A stretch of DNA of 64,000 nucleotides. It comes from Bacillota bacterium (lineage in GTDB: Bacteria; Bacillota; Bacilli; Paenibacillales; Paenibacillaceae). The DNA is taken from contig JAEWPC010000020.1 of NCBI GenBank assembly GCA_023460795.1, positions 62,001-126,000 of the forward strand, in the 5' to 3' direction. Made by a program: the position numbers and the translations under genes. Below, piece after piece: positions 35,001-42,975 of the stretch. Below the pieces are notes generated by a model. That model was not told where the DNA came from and made no database searches. It worked only from the letters and a program-made list of their open reading frames with translations. Position 1 is the first letter of the stretch. Every line of letters starts with the position of its first letter.

Positions 35001-35150
35001 GCGATCCAGACGTTAATCGATCTGCAGCGCGCAGGACGCATGATCGGCGTCATCTCCCACGTTCAGGAGCTGAAGCAGGCGTTCCCGGCCGTTCTCGAAG
35101 TCAGCAAGACGAAAGACGGCCACAGCCGAACGTCATTCGTGTTGAAATAA
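32052..35150 (+). CDS. sbcC: Exonuclease subunit SbcC (Rad50-type ATPase)
   Basis: A 1032-residue SMC-like ATPase. Walker A is GNTGAGKTT near residue 36. Two long coiled-coil arms rich in Glu, Ala, Gln and Arg surround a zinc-hook motif CPVCGG (C521 and C524). The C-terminal ATPase half has signature KSMSGGEKFNASL, Walker B MMFIDEGFGSLD, and an H-loop region GVISHV. It dimerises through the zinc hook and powers DNA end processing with SbcD. The arms are unusually Ala/Gln/Glu-rich at high GC but uninterrupted. A lipoprotein gene starts 15 bases later. Confidence 0.95.
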   Translation: MRPIRLSMTAFGPYRDTETVDFRLLEDRRLFVISGNTGAGKTTIFDAICFALYGSASGEDRAETRMLRSHFAEDDVHTAVDYEFGVGGRTYRVIRQMPHRRAGNKNETGGKAELYETTSGEDVPCVDRFNVSDVNAKLEAIIGLTREQFSQIVMLPQGEFRKLLTSDTDNKEEILRRIFRTGLYEKLEEKFQRKHRELQDTLKQEKATQDVYVKQAEETLPKREYSALTVALSQTYRSSAQVMEGLAQETDHYGEQAAAVSARRDELGAKLAEAETALQGGLALAARFTQLKDKQAQREQMAERQDEIDELARSVLLAEQAAKLEPYEEQAAAAKRQAEAKAAQLERTLVEVAEAERALASADERHRAEQAREPERTEAQLALQKLGEYAEVVRTLEQREQELAQLQHEERKLTAERDAGEKQLAELRESRRTKQERLKAMEAEVERLPEAEKRLQLTIDRYKWLNEMVTLDARLTEQSQSRQALTLSAERMRKLHDEQEAMWLEGQAGLLAMHLHDGAPCPVCGGLEHPSRATVVEHIPTREQIQELKEQLRAAEQVLNEAVAQASATVELRDGKLALKDELGLSEDRPWPEHLAQAKEDGAVYRADKNKLEALKAEAVSLKESLEQEERKLEKLQADRELLVERLSRITLDRTTKQTLLDNERGRVPEDVRSPALLTARLNDTSARLKQLTGAWEAAQQALQQAQTRVTVERTNAAQLTSQLEEAKQQQAEAAARFADALAKSGFGDDASAYASAKLPEQERSTRQRQIEAFKSAWTALVQQIEELERGLAGQASPELDAMHAAIAELKASIDHVTAELHGMMQFKQEAQRLLAAIAKSHEQLAELERQYQSVADLYQMLKGDNALKVSFERYILIEFLEQILQAANARLQELSGGQFLLQRSDRLEARGKQSGLGLDVYDAYTGQNRDVKSMSGGEKFNASLCLALGMTDVIQAYQGGVSIEMMFIDEGFGSLDEESLGKAIQTLIDLQRAGRMIGVISHVQELKQAFPAVLEVSKTKDGHSRTSFVLK

Positions 35151-35165
35151 AAGGAGAGATGCTCT

Positions 35166-35705
35166 TTGAGGATAAGCGTACTCGGACTCCTATTGGCGCT
35201 TTTCGTATCCGTAGTGGCAGGCTGTACGTCCAACGCGGAGCAGGAGCAAGAACAGCCGCAATCGAGCCCGATGGATAACGGTTGGGGACCTTACTTTCGC
35301 TCATTGGAACGACTGATCGATGCTTCCGACACCATCGTAGAAGTTCGGAAGACGGAGAAAGCCGAAGTGACCGAGGAACGCTACGTTCCGGGCAAGTTGT
35401 CCGAAGTCGAAGTGCTGCAAGTCGTTAAGGGCGACCTTAATCTTAAGGGCAAGAAGATTAACGTACTCCATATCCTTGACGTGGAAGCGGACCGATTGAT
35501 CCTGTTTCTTCGTTCCAGGGAAAGCGACTACGGACGCAACGCGTACGCGGAGTTTAGCTCCGGAGAAGGCAGAATGATGATAGACGAGAACGATTGGGTT
35601 TATTTCGAGGAAGACGCTCAATCGTTGTTGTCCAAAGAGTTCGAAGGGTTGTCGCTGGATGATGCGATTATGAAAATCCAATCAGCGATGACCGAGAATC
35701 CATAG
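35166..35705 (+). CDS. Small lipoprotein of unknown function
   Basis: A 179-residue protein with a TTG start behind AAAGGAGAG. The signal peptide leads to lipobox VVAGC with C20, then a Glu/Gln-rich linker. The mature part has a pattern seen in small uncharacterised Bacillales lipoproteins: SLERLIDASDTIVEVRKTEKAE, LSEVEVLQVVKGDLNLKGKKINV and ILFLRSRESDYGR. I do not recognise a named function; the 'ASDTIVEV...VLQVVKGDL' layout hints at a small beta-rich fold. It follows sbcC by 15 bases and may simply be carried on that transcript. Confidence 0.75.
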   Translation: MRISVLGLLLALFVSVVAGCTSNAEQEQEQPQSSPMDNGWGPYFRSLERLIDASDTIVEVRKTEKAEVTEERYVPGKLSEVEVLQVVKGDLNLKGKKINVLHILDVEADRLILFLRSRESDYGRNAYAEFSSGEGRMMIDENDWVYFEEDAQSLLSKEFEGLSLDDAIMKIQSAMTENP

Positions 35706-35750
35706 TTTCATCCATGTCACAGCGGGGCAACCGTTGCCGGAATACCGCCG

Positions 35751-35792
35751 AAGCCGCCATCGCGTCCCATCGGACGAGATTGGCGGCTTTGT
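35751..35792 (+). terminator. Stem-loop after the lipoprotein gene
   Basis: AAGCCGCCA (35751-35759) pairs with TGGCGGCTT (35781-35789), with a 21-base loop and a weak TTG tail. It probably ends the sbcDC-lipoprotein transcript. The permease remnant begins right after it. Confidence 0.5.
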
Positions 35793-35936
35793 ATATCCAT
35801 TTTTCAATCGGACATGAAGCAAGTCGAGAAGTCACACTTCGCGGCGCTGCTCGTATCCATGGGCCCGGTCATTCTGTTCTACATCCTGTTCCAGAGGCGG
35901 ATTACGGGCGGCATTACCGCCGGCGCGGTCAAATAA
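35793..35936 (+). pseudogene. C-terminal remnant of a sugar ABC permease
   Basis: The frame encodes about 47 residues, SIFQSDMKQVEKSHFAALL, a hydrophobic helix VSMGPVILFYILFQRR, then ITGGITAGAVK and a stop. This is the standard last helix and tail of MalG-type CUT1 permeases ('P..l.y.lfQr....GitaGAvK'). The first five helices and any start with a ribosome site are missing. It lies between unrelated genes, so it is a leftover of a deleted or rearranged transporter operon. Between 35937 and 36037 I see only the leader of the next gene. Confidence 0.7.
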
Positions 35937-36037
35937 ACGTCGGTCCTGTTCGACTTGCCTCTTCGACTTTTGCCGGATGACAAGGTATGATGAGGGGGGC
36001 TTGTATTACACTACGAACAGGGGATTGACGATTAAGA

Positions 36038-36409
36038 ATGATCAGATACGTAAAAATCGGAGCGCTCGCCGCCATGCTGTCCGTCGCGCTCGGGGCTTTC
36101 GGAGCGCATGCGCTTAAGGACGAACTGTCGTCGGACATGATGGACGTCTATCAAACCGGCGTGCAATATCATATGTTCCATGCGATAGGCATTCTGCTCG
36201 TCGCTCTGCTGATCGACAGATTGCCGCGGCCGAAGCTGGCGCTGTGGTCGGCACGTCTGCTGCTGGCGGGTGTCGTGCTATTCTCGGGCAGCCTGTATGC
36301 GCTCGCGTTAAGCGGAGTGGAAGCTCTCGGGGCGATCACGCCTCTCGGAGGAGTCGCTTTTATCGCCGGTTGGATTTGCTTAGCGTTGGCCGCGCGATCC
36401 CAAAAGTGA
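36038..36409 (+). CDS. DUF423 family membrane protein
   Basis: A 123-residue inner-membrane protein with four predicted helices. It begins IRYVKIGALAAMLSVALGAF, has the family motif GAFGAHALKD, then YHMFHAIGILLVALL and a C-terminal TPLGGVAFIAGWICLALAA. The family (YwdK-like in Bacillus) is widespread and of unknown function. It is a single gene with a weak ribosome site, and a c-di-GMP-type gene follows in the same direction. Confidence 0.9.
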   Translation: MIRYVKIGALAAMLSVALGAFGAHALKDELSSDMMDVYQTGVQYHMFHAIGILLVALLIDRLPRPKLALWSARLLLAGVVLFSGSLYALALSGVEALGAITPLGGVAFIAGWICLALAARSQK

Positions 36410-36509
36410 AAAAAGTGGGATTTCTCTATACATCTTTCGACTAGCGATTATAATGAGAGTTGTAGAGAGTTCGCTATTTTTCCCGAATGGGGAGGAAGGA
36501 CGCCGTCTT

Positions 36510-38321
36510 GTGAACGACATTTGGCCTGCATGGATCGCCGCCGGTTTGATAGTAGCCGCTGGCTCCGTGGCGTTAGGCCGGCAGCTCGCCCGTAGGCGCG
36601 GCCGGCAAGAGGCATCGGTTCCTTCCTATCATTCCGAGCTGCTGAATTCCCTTTACAATAGCAGTCCGGTTGCTTTCGCCGTCATCGATAAGCAGGGCCG
36701 ATTTCTCGATATCAATCAAGATCCTACGGATTTGATCGGTTACGACAAGTCCGAGATGATCGGGGAACCGTTCGCTAGATTCGTGGACGAACGTTCGTAC
36801 GACCATACGCTGCAGATTTTCGTGAAGACGCTTCGAGGACAGAACGTATCGCAGGAAATTCGCGTTGTGCACAAGCGGGGCCACCCCGTCGACTTGATCA
36901 TTTCGTCATCGCCTTTGGTGCGCGACGGAAGTACGATCGGGTTGCTAGTATTCATCCAAGATATAAGCGAACGCATGCGCACGTTGGAGCGTATCCGCTA
37001 CATGGCCTATTACGACGATATGACGGGGCTGCCGAACCGCCGCTTTTTTACGAGCCGGTTGGAAGAGAAGCTTAAGGGCGTCCAAGCGACCGGGGCGAAG
37101 CTGGCCGTATGCTACATAGACGTCGATCGGTTCAAGCTCGTTAACGCTTCTTTCGGCCGGGAGTTCGGCGATATGCTGCTGCTTCAGATCGCGGAGCGGT
37201 TGACGAGATGCTTGCCGGAGAACGGGGACATTGCCCGGATGGAGGGCGACGAGTACGTCGCGCTTCTAGATCTCGTGAAGGACGACCAAGACGTTACGGA
37301 TCGGCTGGATGCGATGATGGCCGTCCTCGAGGAACCGTTCGAGCTGAACGGCCTGCCGTTGCACATTACGGTCAGCATCGGCGTAGCGGTATGGGAAGAA
37401 GGAATCGTAGACGCGGGTACGCTGATGAAGCGCGCGGATAAGGCGTTGCACAAAGTCAAAGAGAACGGCAAGAATCATTATGCGCTCTTCTCTCCGGAAA
37501 TGGATCCGATCGCGATGCAGAAGCTGACGATCCAGCACGAGATGCGCCAAGCGCTGCAGAACAGGGAGTTTCGCCTTTACTATCAGCCTCAATACGATCT
37601 GGCGTCGGGCCAGATCGTCGGGATGGAGGCGCTCATTCGCTGGAGGCACCCGGAACGCGGTCTCGTGCCGCCGGGCGAATTCATCCCCGCGGCGGAAGAG
37701 AGCGGAATGATCGTTCCTCTCGGCGACTGGGTCATCGAGGAGGCGTGCCGTCAGAACAAGGAGTGGCAGCTTGCGGGCTTGCCTAGCATCCCTGTGTCCG
37801 TAAACTTGTCGTTCAGACAATTCGTGCACCGGAATTTGACGGAGAAGGTCGCCGAGGTGCTGGAGAAGACGGGACTCGATCCGAAGTTTCTCGAGCTCGA
37901 GATTACGGAGAGCATGACGATGGACGTCGATCGCGCCTCGACCAGCTTGAAGGAGCTGACCAATCTCGGCGTCAACATCAGCATCGACGATTTCGGAACC
38001 GGGTACAGCTCGTTCCACTACTTGAAGAAGCTCCCGATCGCCAGGCTGAAGATCGATCGCACGTTCGTGCGCGATATTCAGCAGGATCCGAACGACGCGG
38101 CGATCGTCGCGGCGATCATCGCGATGGCGCACAACCTTCAGATGCAGGTCATCGCGGAAGGGGTCGAGACGGAGGAGCAGGTGCACTTCCTGCGCCACCA
38201 TCGGTGCGACGAGATGCAGGGCTACTTCGGAAGCCCGCCGCTCGACAGCGGAAGCCTATCGAACCTGCTGAAGGAGCATCTGAATCGCTCGGCACTGCCG
38301 TTAAGCGCGTACTATAGTTAA
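36510..38321 (+). CDS. Membrane-anchored PAS-GGDEF-EAL protein, probable c-di-GMP phosphodiesterase
   Basis: A 603-residue protein. GTG 36510 is chosen because GGAGGAAGGA ends 9 bases upstream; an ATG at 36453 lacks a site. A single N-terminal helix (WIAAGLIVAAGSVAL) is followed by a PAS domain (LLNSLYNSSPVAFAVIDKQG to IQDISERM), a GGDEF domain and an EAL domain. The GGDEF signature is replaced by MEGDEYVAL, so cyclase activity is doubtful. The EAL domain keeps MEALIRWRHP, ELEITES and IDDFGTGYSS, so c-di-GMP hydrolysis is likely, with the GGDEF domain perhaps a GTP-sensing regulator. A strong terminator follows. Confidence 0.9.
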   Translation: MNDIWPAWIAAGLIVAAGSVALGRQLARRRGRQEASVPSYHSELLNSLYNSSPVAFAVIDKQGRFLDINQDPTDLIGYDKSEMIGEPFARFVDERSYDHTLQIFVKTLRGQNVSQEIRVVHKRGHPVDLIISSSPLVRDGSTIGLLVFIQDISERMRTLERIRYMAYYDDMTGLPNRRFFTSRLEEKLKGVQATGAKLAVCYIDVDRFKLVNASFGREFGDMLLLQIAERLTRCLPENGDIARMEGDEYVALLDLVKDDQDVTDRLDAMMAVLEEPFELNGLPLHITVSIGVAVWEEGIVDAGTLMKRADKALHKVKENGKNHYALFSPEMDPIAMQKLTIQHEMRQALQNREFRLYYQPQYDLASGQIVGMEALIRWRHPERGLVPPGEFIPAAEESGMIVPLGDWVIEEACRQNKEWQLAGLPSIPVSVNLSFRQFVHRNLTEKVAEVLEKTGLDPKFLELEITESMTMDVDRASTSLKELTNLGVNISIDDFGTGYSSFHYLKKLPIARLKIDRTFVRDIQQDPNDAAIVAAIIAMAHNLQMQVIAEGVETEEQVHFLRHHRCDEMQGYFGSPPLDSGSLSNLLKEHLNRSALPLSAYYS

Positions 38322-38326
38322 TAAAG

Positions 38327-38368
38327 GCGGGACCAGGATATCAACCATCCTGGTCCCGCTTTTTTTTT
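38327..38368. terminator. Bidirectional intrinsic terminator
   Basis: GCGGGACCAGGAT (38327-38339) and ATCCTGGTCCCGC (38347-38359) form a perfect 13-base stem followed by nine Ts on the plus strand. It serves the EAL gene and touches the stop codon of the convergent gene at 38367. Confidence 0.92.
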
Positions 38369-38858
38369 ACTCAATGAAATCGTCGATTTCGTTCAATCGA
38401 ATGGTATACACTTGTTTCTCGTCGACGTGATAGACGGTTAGCATTTGATTGCTCGGATCGTAATTGACGACGCGGCACGGAAGGCTCATCTTAACGCCGC
38501 GGCCTTTGTTGATGTTGAGCCGAATGAGCTGGTTACTCTGTATGAAATGGCGGATCCGGATTTCGAGCGGATTCGTCTTATTGGCTTCTTTGACGGCTGG
38601 TTTGGCAGTGACAGGTTCCTTGCCGGGGGACTTGGCGGTTTCTTTAATCGGGATGGGCACGGTCTGCGTCGTCTGGGCAAGCGCTTGTTCGATCGCCGAG
38701 CCGAGCTGTATACCCGATCCGATCCGATAATCCGCGAAATTGCCGCTGTTGAGTACGCGAAGAAGCTGTTCTAATGCTGCTCCATTGCTTGAGGCATGGA
38801 GCATGACGTCTACTTGGAATAGGTAGGCGCCGTCGGAATCGGGTTTCTTCTGAGACAT
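38367..38858 (-). CDS. Conserved-looking hypothetical protein with a small C-terminal beta domain
   Basis: A 163-residue soluble protein. The N-terminal 60 residues (AYLFQVDVMLHASSNGAAL, LRVLNSGNFADYRIGSGI) describe a mixed alpha/beta segment; a Lys/Pro/Thr linker follows (about residues 72-97); the C-terminal 65 residues (IRHFIQSNQLIRLNINKGRG, then PCRVVNYDPSNQMLTVYHVD and YTIRLNEIDDFIE) look like a small beta-barrel. I recognise no named family, though the layout is reminiscent of a nucleic-acid- or ligand-binding barrel. It is monocistronic, and ends in the shared terminator. Confidence 0.7.
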   Translation of the reverse strand: MSQKKPDSDGAYLFQVDVMLHASSNGAALEQLLRVLNSGNFADYRIGSGIQLGSAIEQALAQTTQTVPIPIKETAKSPGKEPVTAKPAVKEANKTNPLEIRIRHFIQSNQLIRLNINKGRGVKMSLPCRVVNYDPSNQMLTVYHVDEKQVYTIRLNEIDDFIE

Positions 38859-39032
38859 CGTAAGTCCTCCACTTGGGTACTCCGTTTAGATCTTTAAGTA
38901 AATTTAATATAACACGTTTTGTCCGCCTAATGTAGTACTTTGTAGGGCAAAAGACCTTAATGTTCGCGTACTTCGCCGCATATTCTATACCATGTAATTA
39001 CGCACCGACTAGGCGGTCTGGAGGTGGTAGGC

Positions 39033-39347
39033 ATGGTTAGAGTCGTGCCGATTCGCATCGACGAATGGACGGCGATCGGCGTCGAAGTGCTGTTGCCTAA
39101 GACGACGCTCGTCGCGATCGCGGCAGGCGGCGGATATATTATGTGCGGCGCGCTGGATGTCGGGCTCCTTGATGACAAACTTAAAGACCGGCAAATTATT
39201 GCAGGACGCGCCGTAGGCGTTCGCAACTTCGAGCAGTTGCTCGAAGCGCCGCTCGAATCCGTCACGGAAGCCGCGGCGGCAATGGGCATTATCGTCGGCA
39301 TGAGCGGGAAAGAAGCGGTCCGCCTATTGGCGGAATCCGCTTCTTGA
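39033..39347 (+). CDS. YunC/DUF1805 family protein
   Basis: A 104-residue protein matching the DUF1805 family by VLLPKTTLVAIAAGGGYIMCGALDVGLLDDKL and DRQIIAGRAVGV. I use ATG 39033 since GGAGGTG ends 6 bases upstream. The structure of B. subtilis YunC is solved, but its function is unknown. It converges on mtnA with a 6-base gap between stop codons, so no terminator can be fitted between them except within coding sequence. Confidence 0.88.
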   Translation: MVRVVPIRIDEWTAIGVEVLLPKTTLVAIAAGGGYIMCGALDVGLLDDKLKDRQIIAGRAVGVRNFEQLLEAPLESVTEAAAAMGIIVGMSGKEAVRLLAESAS

Positions 39348-39353
39348 CGAATG

Positions 39354-40436
39354 TTATAGCTCCGCGAACAAGTTCTTTAAGCTTTCCGTGTAAGGCGCGC
39401 GCACGATGCCTTTCTCCGTAATGATCGCGGTGACGAGCTCGCTCGGAGTAATGTCGAAGGCCGGGTTGTAGATCGCGACGCCTTCCGGGGCCGTGCGCTT
39501 GCCGAATCCGTGCGACACTTCGTCCGGATGCCGCTCTTCGATCGGAATGTCGGCGCCTGTCGGCGTCGACAGGTCGATCGTCGATAGTGGACAAGCGACA
39601 TAGAACGGGATGTTATGCGCCTTGGCCATAACGGCTAATCCGTAGGTTCCGATCTTATTGGCGACGTCGCCATTGGCTGCGACACGGTCCGTACCGACGA
39701 TGACCGCCTGGACCCAGCCCTTGGACATGACGTGTCCGGCCATGTTGTCGCAGATGAGCGTGACGTCCACGCCTGCCTGCTGAAGCTCGAATGCAGTAAG
39801 GCGGGCGCCTTGAAGTACCGGGCGAGTCTCGTCGGCGAATACTTTCAATTGGATGCCTTGCTCGAGCGCCAAGTAGAACGGAGCGAGCGCGGTTCCGTAC
39901 TTCGAAGTCGCCAGTCCGCCCGCGTTGCAGTGCGTCAGCACCCCCATGCCTTCCTTGAACAGAGTCAAGGCATGCTCCCCGATCAACCGGTTCGTCTCCT
40001 CGTCCTCCGCGTGAATTTGCTTCGCTTCGTCTAACAGAGCCCGAATCGCATCCGCCGCGGACACGCCTTCGGCGGCTAATGCGTTAGCGCGCGCCTTCAT
40101 CCGGTCGAGTGCCCAGAACAGATTAACGGCCGTCGGTCGCGAGGTTGCTAAATATTCCGCATGCTTAACGGCTTCAGCGGCCAACTTCGTCGTATCTCCG
40201 GCGAAATTCAGGATGCCCAGGACGACGCCGTAAGCAGCCGAGATGCCGATGGCGGGAGCGCCGCGCACTTTGAGCTCGCGAATGCCTTCCCATACCTGTT
40301 GCGGAGTCGTTAACCGCAAATAGACGGTTTCTTCCGGCAGCAAGCGTTGATCGAGCATCAGCAGGGCTTCTTCGTCCCACTTCAGCGATCTAAGAGCTTC
40401 CGGTCTATTGGATTGTTGCTCGGTAGGTGTTGTCAC
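39354..40436 (-). CDS. mtnA: S-methyl-5-thioribose-1-phosphate isomerase
   Basis: A 360-residue enzyme of methionine salvage that converts methylthioribose-1-phosphate to methylthioribulose-1-phosphate. Motifs are GAPAIGISAAYGVVLG near residue 60, the catalytic cysteine in LTHCNAGGLATSKYGTAL, and the aspartate in VGTDRVAANGDVANKIGTY. It follows mtnK by 29 bases in the same direction, making a two-gene operon. The dehydratase, enolase and dioxygenase steps are not in this window. Confidence 0.95.
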   Translation of the reverse strand: MTTPTEQQSNRPEALRSLKWDEEALLMLDQRLLPEETVYLRLTTPQQVWEGIRELKVRGAPAIGISAAYGVVLGILNFAGDTTKLAAEAVKHAEYLATSRPTAVNLFWALDRMKARANALAAEGVSAADAIRALLDEAKQIHAEDEETNRLIGEHALTLFKEGMGVLTHCNAGGLATSKYGTALAPFYLALEQGIQLKVFADETRPVLQGARLTAFELQQAGVDVTLICDNMAGHVMSKGWVQAVIVGTDRVAANGDVANKIGTYGLAVMAKAHNIPFYVACPLSTIDLSTPTGADIPIEERHPDEVSHGFGKRTAPEGVAIYNPAFDITPSELVTAIITEKGIVRAPYTESLKNLFAEL

Positions 40437-40465
40437 GATGTTGCTCCTCTCAAGGTTCCGCGCGA

Positions 40466-41677
40466 TTACCCGCGAGCGGCAGCGGATTCCGCGATGTCGA
40501 TCAGCTGTTCGATCGAGGTCAGCTTGCGATTGCGTTTAATGAGCTCAGTGCCGATCGCGAGCGCGATTTTTTGCGCTTTCTTGCGTACGGCAGGATCGGG
40601 AATTTTATCGATGTCGGCGACATGGGCGAGACCGACGATGCGGCGAACCATTTTCGCTCCCGTGTATCCGATCGTATCCTGCAGCAGACGTTGCATGTAA
40701 TCTTCTTGGTAGCCTGGGGTGCGGGCAATCCGGTCGACTCCGTGCTCGTTCCATAACGCGCGGAACTTGCTATCGAACCCTGTCCAGGTGTCCCGAACGG
40801 TCTGAATCAGATAAGCTCTGCGGGACTGTCTGGCGGATTCGTTGTCCGACCAGTGCTCTTGGCCCGCGAAGTTAAGCAACAAATTCGCCAGTACGGCTCC
40901 GATATCGTAGCCCATCGGGCCGAAGTATGCGAATTCCGGGTCGATCACTTTCGTCGATTCCGGCGTAATGAAGATGCTGCCGGTATGCAAGTCGCCGTGA
41001 AGCAGCGCTTGCGCATGCGTCAGGAATTTCTCCCGAAGCCGCGCGACTTCCAGATGCAGCTCCGTGTCGGACCATAACAGGGACGCCTCGTCTTTCAAAT
41101 GATCGTCGAAGCTGTTCGTATCTGCATTCGTGTAAGGGTGGTCGAAGATCAAATCCTCCGTGATCTTGCACAGCTCCGGATTCGAGAAGGACGCCGCAAG
41201 CGTCTTCTTCCGCTGTTGATTCATGCCGAGATCGGAAGTGAAGAACAGCGTGCGTGCCAGGAATTCCGAGATATCGCCGGCGAACTTCGGATAGACGCCG
41301 CCCTCGATCAGACCGCGGCGCATGATGACGTGACTGCTCAGATCTTCCATGGCGGTGATCGCCATGGTGTTGTCGGTATAATACACCTGAGGTACGAGGC
41401 CCGGCGCGAATTGCCCTTCCAGCTTCAGCGCTTCGCTTTCGATTCTTGCGCGGTCCAGCGTCAGCGGCCAAGATTCGCCGACGACTTTGGCGTAAGGCAG
41501 GGCCTGCTTCACGATTACGCCCGCACCGGTAGACGGTTGAGTGACGTGGAACACGAGGTTCAGGTTGCCGTCGCCGATCTCGCGGCAAGTCAACTCGCCG
41601 TCTCCGCTGAATAAGCCGGGGATGGACTTCGCGAGGGCGATCGCTTCGGCTTCGTTTAAAGGATGGTATTGGCTCAT
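40466..41677 (-). CDS. mtnK: S-methyl-5-thioribose kinase
   Basis: A 403-residue kinase of the aminoglycoside-phosphotransferase fold. Motifs are GDGNLNLVFHV (nucleotide loop), ALLHGDLHTGSIFI (catalytic loop with the HGD aspartate) and VIDPEFAYFGPMGYDIG (metal-binding DPE). It phosphorylates methylthioribose, the first step before MtnA. The start has GGAGGAGAA upstream. In many Bacillales this operon is under a SAM riboswitch, but I cannot find one in the 200 bases upstream. Confidence 0.95.
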   Translation of the reverse strand: MSQYHPLNEAEAIALAKSIPGLFSGDGELTCREIGDGNLNLVFHVTQPSTGAGVIVKQALPYAKVVGESWPLTLDRARIESEALKLEGQFAPGLVPQVYYTDNTMAITAMEDLSSHVIMRRGLIEGGVYPKFAGDISEFLARTLFFTSDLGMNQQRKKTLAASFSNPELCKITEDLIFDHPYTNADTNSFDDHLKDEASLLWSDTELHLEVARLREKFLTHAQALLHGDLHTGSIFITPESTKVIDPEFAYFGPMGYDIGAVLANLLLNFAGQEHWSDNESARQSRRAYLIQTVRDTWTGFDSKFRALWNEHGVDRIARTPGYQEDYMQRLLQDTIGYTGAKMVRRIVGLAHVADIDKIPDPAVRKKAQKIALAIGTELIKRNRKLTSIEQLIDIAESAAARG

Positions 41678-41745
41678 GGTATTCTCCTCCGCGGAATATA
41701 TCCGATAAGATTAGTACACATTCGTCGTTTAACAGTCTAGATGAT

Positions 41746-41774
41746 AGTATAAATGAATTTGCAGGCGGTTGAAA
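41746..41774 (-). promoter_or_regulatory. Candidate promoter for mtnK-mtnA
   Basis: Reading leftward, TTTCAA (41774-41769), a 17-base spacer and TATACT (41751-41746) lie about 70 bases before the mtnK start. The -10 is good, the -35 weak. No leader structure typical of an S-box lies between it and the gene. Confidence 0.45.
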
Positions 41775-41790
41775 GCCCGTCCTCCGAGCA

Positions 41791-41838
41791 ACAAAAGGAA
41801 GATCGAACGCCGGCGATTCCGGTCGTCGATCTTCCTTC
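41791..41838 (-). terminator. Intrinsic terminator of the LacI-type regulator gene
   Basis: AAGGAAGATCGA and TCGATCTTCCTT (41795-41806 and 41826-41837) form a 12-base perfect stem with an extra inner stem; leftward it is followed by TTGTT. It lies between the regulator stop codon and the mtnK promoter. Confidence 0.8.
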
Positions 41839-41879
41839 GTCTGTAGGTGTATGAGAGTGCCGGTTTTGTCACATCCTTA

Positions 41880-42905
41880 CTACGTGAGCGAGAGCGTGCG
41901 CAAGGACGATTCTCGGACGACGAGACGGTGGGGAATGATCTGCCGAGCCGTAATTTCGACCTGCTGAATCATTCTCAGCACCATCTGCGAGGCTGTATAG
42001 CCAAGCTGATACGTACCGACATCCACGCTTGTGATCGGCGGCATCGTAAGCTCGGTCAACGCGATGTTATTGAAGCTGACGATGGCGACGTCTTGCGGGA
42101 TGCGGTAGCCTAGCTCCGTAAGACCCTTCAAGACGCCGAAAGCAACGACGTCGTCGATAATGACGAGAGCGGTAGGCGGTTCGGGTTGGGACATGATGGA
42201 AGCCATCGCTCGATAGCCGCTTTCCAATAGAAACTCGCCTTCGACGACCCAGCCTTCCTTGAAGGGCAGTCCGGCTTCGCTTAGCGCCTTCGTGTAGCCG
42301 GTCATTCGGTCTTGCGTCATGGCGAGCTTGGCCGGACCGCTGACGAAGCCGATGCGGCGCTGGCCTTGGGCGATCAGATGCTTCGTTGCGTCATAGGCGG
42401 CTTGCACGTTGTCGTTATCGACCGATGGTACGTCTTCGTAGTCTAGGCTTCTGCCGAGCAGGACGAAAGGCATCTTCTCTTGGCGCAGGAGATGAATGAC
42501 GGGATCCGATGCGCGGGAGTACAGCAGCAGCAGTCCGTCCACGCGTCCGCTGCGGACAAGCCGGGTCACGGTTTCGAGCTCCTCTTGCTCGTTCGTTCCT
42601 CCCGCCATGAGCAGGTCGTAGCCGGAGCGGGTGAGCTGGGCTAATACGCCGCGAATCAATTCATAGAAGAAGAAGTTGAGCAGCAGCTCTTCCGCCGGAC
42701 GAGGCAGCACGACTCCGATCGTCCGTGTCGTCTTGGACACAAGGCTCTTCGCCATGATGTTCGGATGGTAACCGAGCTCGTCCATGATTTCGCGGACGCG
42801 TCTGCTCGTCTCTTCGCTAATCCGCGGATGATTCGCGATGACTCTCGAGACGGTGGAGGGAGAGACGCCAGCCTTCTTCGCGACTTCTTTTATCGTAACC
42901 GGCAT
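41880..42905 (-). CDS. LacI-family regulator, MalR-like
   Basis: A 341-residue repressor. The N-terminal helix-turn-helix is VTIKEVAKKAGVSPSTVSRVIANHP, with the hinge helix region NIMAKSLVSKTTRTIGVVLP, and the rest is a periplasmic-binding-protein-like effector domain (DGLLLLYSRASD, FVSGPAKLAMTQDR, ALVIIDDVVAFGVL). The start at 42905 has AAGGAAGAA upstream. It is divergent from malE, with several operator-like sequences between, so control of the maltodextrin operon by maltose-type effector is likely. Assignment as MalR is by context and resemblance; the operators fit the LacI half-site pattern GCAAACG. Confidence 0.9.
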   Translation of the reverse strand: MPVTIKEVAKKAGVSPSTVSRVIANHPRISEETSRRVREIMDELGYHPNIMAKSLVSKTTRTIGVVLPRPAEELLLNFFFYELIRGVLAQLTRSGYDLLMAGGTNEQEELETVTRLVRSGRVDGLLLLYSRASDPVIHLLRQEKMPFVLLGRSLDYEDVPSVDNDNVQAAYDATKHLIAQGQRRIGFVSGPAKLAMTQDRMTGYTKALSEAGLPFKEGWVVEGEFLLESGYRAMASIMSQPEPPTALVIIDDVVAFGVLKGLTELGYRIPQDVAIVSFNNIALTELTMPPITSVDVGTYQLGYTASQMVLRMIQQVEITARQIIPHRLVVRESSLRTLSLT

Positions 42906-42975
42906 TTGGGTTCTTCCTTTATTATAGTTTGGCTTAATCGTATCGGAAACACTTGAAAGTGTAAACTGGGAGCTA

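Noticed and set aside
41678..41879. SAM (S-box) riboswitch expected before mtnK
   Set aside because: The reverse strand shows a promoter and a regulator-gene terminator but no S-box core such as the conserved AGAG..GAGGGA segment.
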